NCBI GenBank assembly: GCA_964523735.1 | Contig: CAZFYZ010000033.1 | Coordinates: forward strand, 1 to 34,415 | Direction: 5' to 3' | Source of the DNA: CAZFYZ01 sp964523735 | Lineage (GTDB): Bacteria; Armatimonadota; UBA5829 | Length of the DNA stretch: 34,415 bases | Shown: positions 33,137 to 34,415 of the stretch, piece after piece | Layout of the letters: every line of letters starts with the position of its first letter | Numbering within the stretch: position 1 is the first letter of the stretch | Position numbers and translations under genes: made by a program | Notes under the pieces: model-generated | Database searches by the model: none | What the model saw: the letters and a program-made list of their open reading frames with translations, nothing else | What the model was told of the DNA's origin: nothing

Positions 33137-33967
33137 ATGCGCGCAACATGGAGCGGGATGATCAGTTTCGGCCTCGTCAATATCCCTGTTAAGGTCTACA
33201 CCGCCGCCCGCGATGAACGGATAAGTTTCCACCAGATGCATCGTGAGGACAGCGGCCGCGTCGGTTACCAGAAGGTCTGCAAGTCCTGCGGTGAGACGCT
33301 CTCTGGCGACGACATCATAAAGGGCTACGAATACAAGAAGGGCCAGTACGTGCTCGTCGACGATGACGACCTCGACAAGATCAACCTCAAGACGACCAAG
33401 AGCATTGGCATCCAGCAGTTCGTGGACGTGAGTGAGATCGACCCACTGCAGTTCGACCGCGCGTTCTATATTGGTCCTGACGAGGGTGGAGAACGCTCCT
33501 ACGCCCTGCTGCGCGAAGCATTGGCATCGACCGGGAAGGCCGGAATCGGCAAAGTGATCTTCCGCAGTCGAGAGGAACTCGCTGCCGTGCGTGTGGTGAA
33601 TGGTTCGCTCGTGCTTGAAACTCTGCACTTCTGCAAGGACATGGTCAAGACGGATGATATGGGAATCCCGTCTCAGGACGTCCAGGTGGCCTCCAACGAG
33701 CTGGATCTGGCCAAGGTTCTGATCGATCACATGACCACGCCCTTTGAGCCAGCCGCGTATAGGGATGAGTATGACTCCGCGCTGCGAGACTTGATCGGCA
33801 AGAAGATCGAAGGCGAGGAAGTCACCGCGCCTCCAGAGCCTCAAGCAACCAACGTGATCGATATCGTCGCCGCCTTGAAAGCCAGTCTTGCCGCTGCTGA
33901 AGGCGATGGTAAGAAAGCCGAAGAGGGCGACGGGGCCAAACCTCGAAGGGCGAAAAAAGCTGCGTAA
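33137..33967 (+). CDS. ku: Ku protein, non-homologous end-joining
   Basis: Bacterial Ku forms a homodimeric ring on DNA ends and recruits LigD. The 276-residue protein has the typical N terminus MRATWSGMISFGLVNIPVKV, a zinc-like CKSC pair at about 50-53, KGYEYKKGQYVLVDDDDLDKI in the bridge region and a short lysine-rich C terminus (KKAEEGDGAKPRRAKKAA) that fits the LigD-binding and DNA-contact tail. GGAGGTGTG precedes the ATG. The gene follows ligD and together they suffice for two-component end-joining. Confidence 0.97.
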   Translation: MRATWSGMISFGLVNIPVKVYTAARDERISFHQMHREDSGRVGYQKVCKSCGETLSGDDIIKGYEYKKGQYVLVDDDDLDKINLKTTKSIGIQQFVDVSEIDPLQFDRAFYIGPDEGGERSYALLREALASTGKAGIGKVIFRSREELAAVRVVNGSLVLETLHFCKDMVKTDDMGIPSQDVQVASNELDLAKVLIDHMTTPFEPAAYRDEYDSALRDLIGKKIEGEEVTAPPEPQATNVIDIVAALKASLAAAEGDGKKAEEGDGAKPRRAKKAA

Positions 33968-33983
33968 TCTTTGCGTTAGCCTG

Positions 33984-34012
33984 TTGACATGCCCCCCGCC
34001 AGGCTCTATAAT
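33984..34012 (+). promoter_or_regulatory. consensus promoter of the pyr operon
   Basis: A perfect TTGACA (33984-33989) and a perfect TATAAT (34007-34012) are 17 bases apart. Transcription would start near 34019. Confidence 0.95.
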
Positions 34013-34018
34013 CGTTGA

Positions 34019-34107
34019 AATTGAAGAGCGCCTTTAACCCCAGTCCAGAGAGGCTGAGAAGGCTGCCAGTCCAGAACGAGTAAGTGTAAGTCTTGAACGG
34101 ACAGCAC
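34019..34107 (+). promoter_or_regulatory. PyrR-binding leader and antiterminator
   Basis: The leader contains the conserved PyrR-binding signature CAGTCCAGAGAGGCTG (34041-34056). AGAAGGCT (34057-34064) is fully complementary to AGCCTTCT (34109-34116) in the terminator, so it is the antiterminator arm. PyrR with UMP would hold the binding stem and so allow termination. The element CCAGTCCAGA occurs twice (34040 and 34066). Confidence 0.88.
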
Positions 34108-34143
34108 AAGCCTTCTTGCCACATCCGGCGGGGAGGCTTTTTT
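34108..34143 (+). terminator. intrinsic terminator of the pyrR attenuator
   Basis: A 13-bp stem (34108-34120 with 34127-34139, three G-T pairs) with loop ACATCC is followed by TTTTTT (34138-34143). Confidence 0.93.
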
Positions 34144-34210
34144 GCTATCACGTAGATAGTTGTTGTCCGACCTACCGACGAGTCGAAGCAGGAGCGTGGC
34201 GGCGTCTGGG

Positions 34211-34245
34211 CTTTCCACTTCCCAATTTCGACTTTCCACTGTGGA
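34211..34245 (+). repeat. 7-base repeat array upstream of pyrR, CTTTCCA type
   Basis: Five units of type CTTTCCA, CTTCCCA and ATTTCGA run in register after the attenuator. The last unit overlaps the ribosome-binding site GGAGG (34243-34247). Confidence 0.75.
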
Positions 34246-34254
34246 GGCGACGAT

Positions 34255-34415
34255 TTGACAAACGGTGCGACCAAAGTAATGGACGATCAGGAGATCCGCC
34301 GCGCGCTCACACGGATCGCTCACGAGATCATCGAGCGCAACAAGGGCGGCCAGAACCTGGTCGTGATCGGTGTGCAGAGCCGCGGCGTCCCGATGGCGAA
34401 GCGGCTGACGAAGCT
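34255..34415 (+). CDS. pyrR: PyrR, pyrimidine operon attenuation protein (5' part only)
   Basis: PyrR binds the pyr leader RNA when UMP is high and also has uracil phosphoribosyltransferase activity. Only the first 53 codons lie in the window; the gene runs off the end. The segment MDDQEIRRALTRIAHEIIER followed by VIGVQSRGVPMAKRL is typical of the PyrR N terminus. The start is TTG 34255 with GGAGG seven bases upstream; an ATG at 34279 is an alternative. A consensus promoter, PyrR-binding leader and terminator precede it. Confidence 0.93.
   Translation, partial: MTNGATKVMDDQEIRRALTRIAHEIIERNKGGQNLVVIGVQSRGVPMAKRLTK

Overview
The window is chromosomal DNA of a bacterium with fairly high GC and dense coding. 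There is no phage, plasmid or transposase gene. The gene mix is a PyrR-attenuated pyrimidine locus, a type A RNase P RNA, an RsbV/RsbW/SigB-type stress sigma module, a Ku/LigD end-joining pair, an exported HAF-repeat PEP-CTERM protein, two URO-D-fold methyltransferase-like proteins and a Gfo/Idh/MocA oxidoreductase. My best guess is Armatimonadota or a neighbouring poorly cultured phylum. This rests on gene content only and the confidence is low.

Layout. 1-2433: an ABC ATPase that has lost most catalytic motifs, a short ABC-2-like membrane protein and a Gfo/Idh/MocA dehydrogenase. 2525-6072: a TPR/zinc-ribbon membrane protein, a BCAM0308-like zinc-ribbon protein, a phasin-like coiled-coil protein and a UbiB/ABC1 kinase-like protein. 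6117-8819: tRNA-Gln(TTG), an MFS transporter and a URO-D family protein. 8849-12897: a MATE transporter (minus strand), then hisF, a YbjQ-family protein and a membrane FHA protein. 12903-16583 (minus strand): the PEP-CTERM HAF protein, a 550-base gene-free stretch with a palindromic repeat array, a second URO-D protein and a TIM-barrel-like protein. 16801-21843: a 1680-residue subtilisin-family lipoprotein. 22011-26056: rarA, a DUF948-like and a YtxH-like protein, then rsbV-rsbW-sigma factor in one tight operon. 26125-28422 (minus strand): alanine racemase and a FemAB-like peptidoglycan-bridge enzyme. 28480-28924: rnpB. 28994-33967: an HDOD protein (minus strand), a VKOR-family protein, LigD and Ku. 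34019-34415: the PyrR attenuator and the 5' end of pyrR.

How the genes work together. rsbV-rsbW-sigB is a partner-switching stress module. LigD and Ku form a complete two-component non-homologous end-joining system. Alr and FemAB both serve peptidoglycan synthesis. The pyrR leader carries promoter, PyrR-binding stem, antiterminator and terminator in the classical order.

The most unusual signal is not a gene. Eight loci carry short degenerate arrays with an exact 7-base period: 2429-2515, 3973-4014, 24453-24487, 27231-27296, 28427-28460, 28605-28698, 28933-28953 and 34211-34245. They sit in gene-flanking DNA, several directly abut a Shine-Dalgarno site, two overlap stop codons, and one pair builds an extended hairpin inside the RNase P RNA at the P12 position. 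Two further repeat families are visible: an alternating TTTCGGGATTT/AAATCCCGAAA array at 14131-14473, and GGGACA/TGTCCC palindromes that lie inside two coding regions in the same reading frame.
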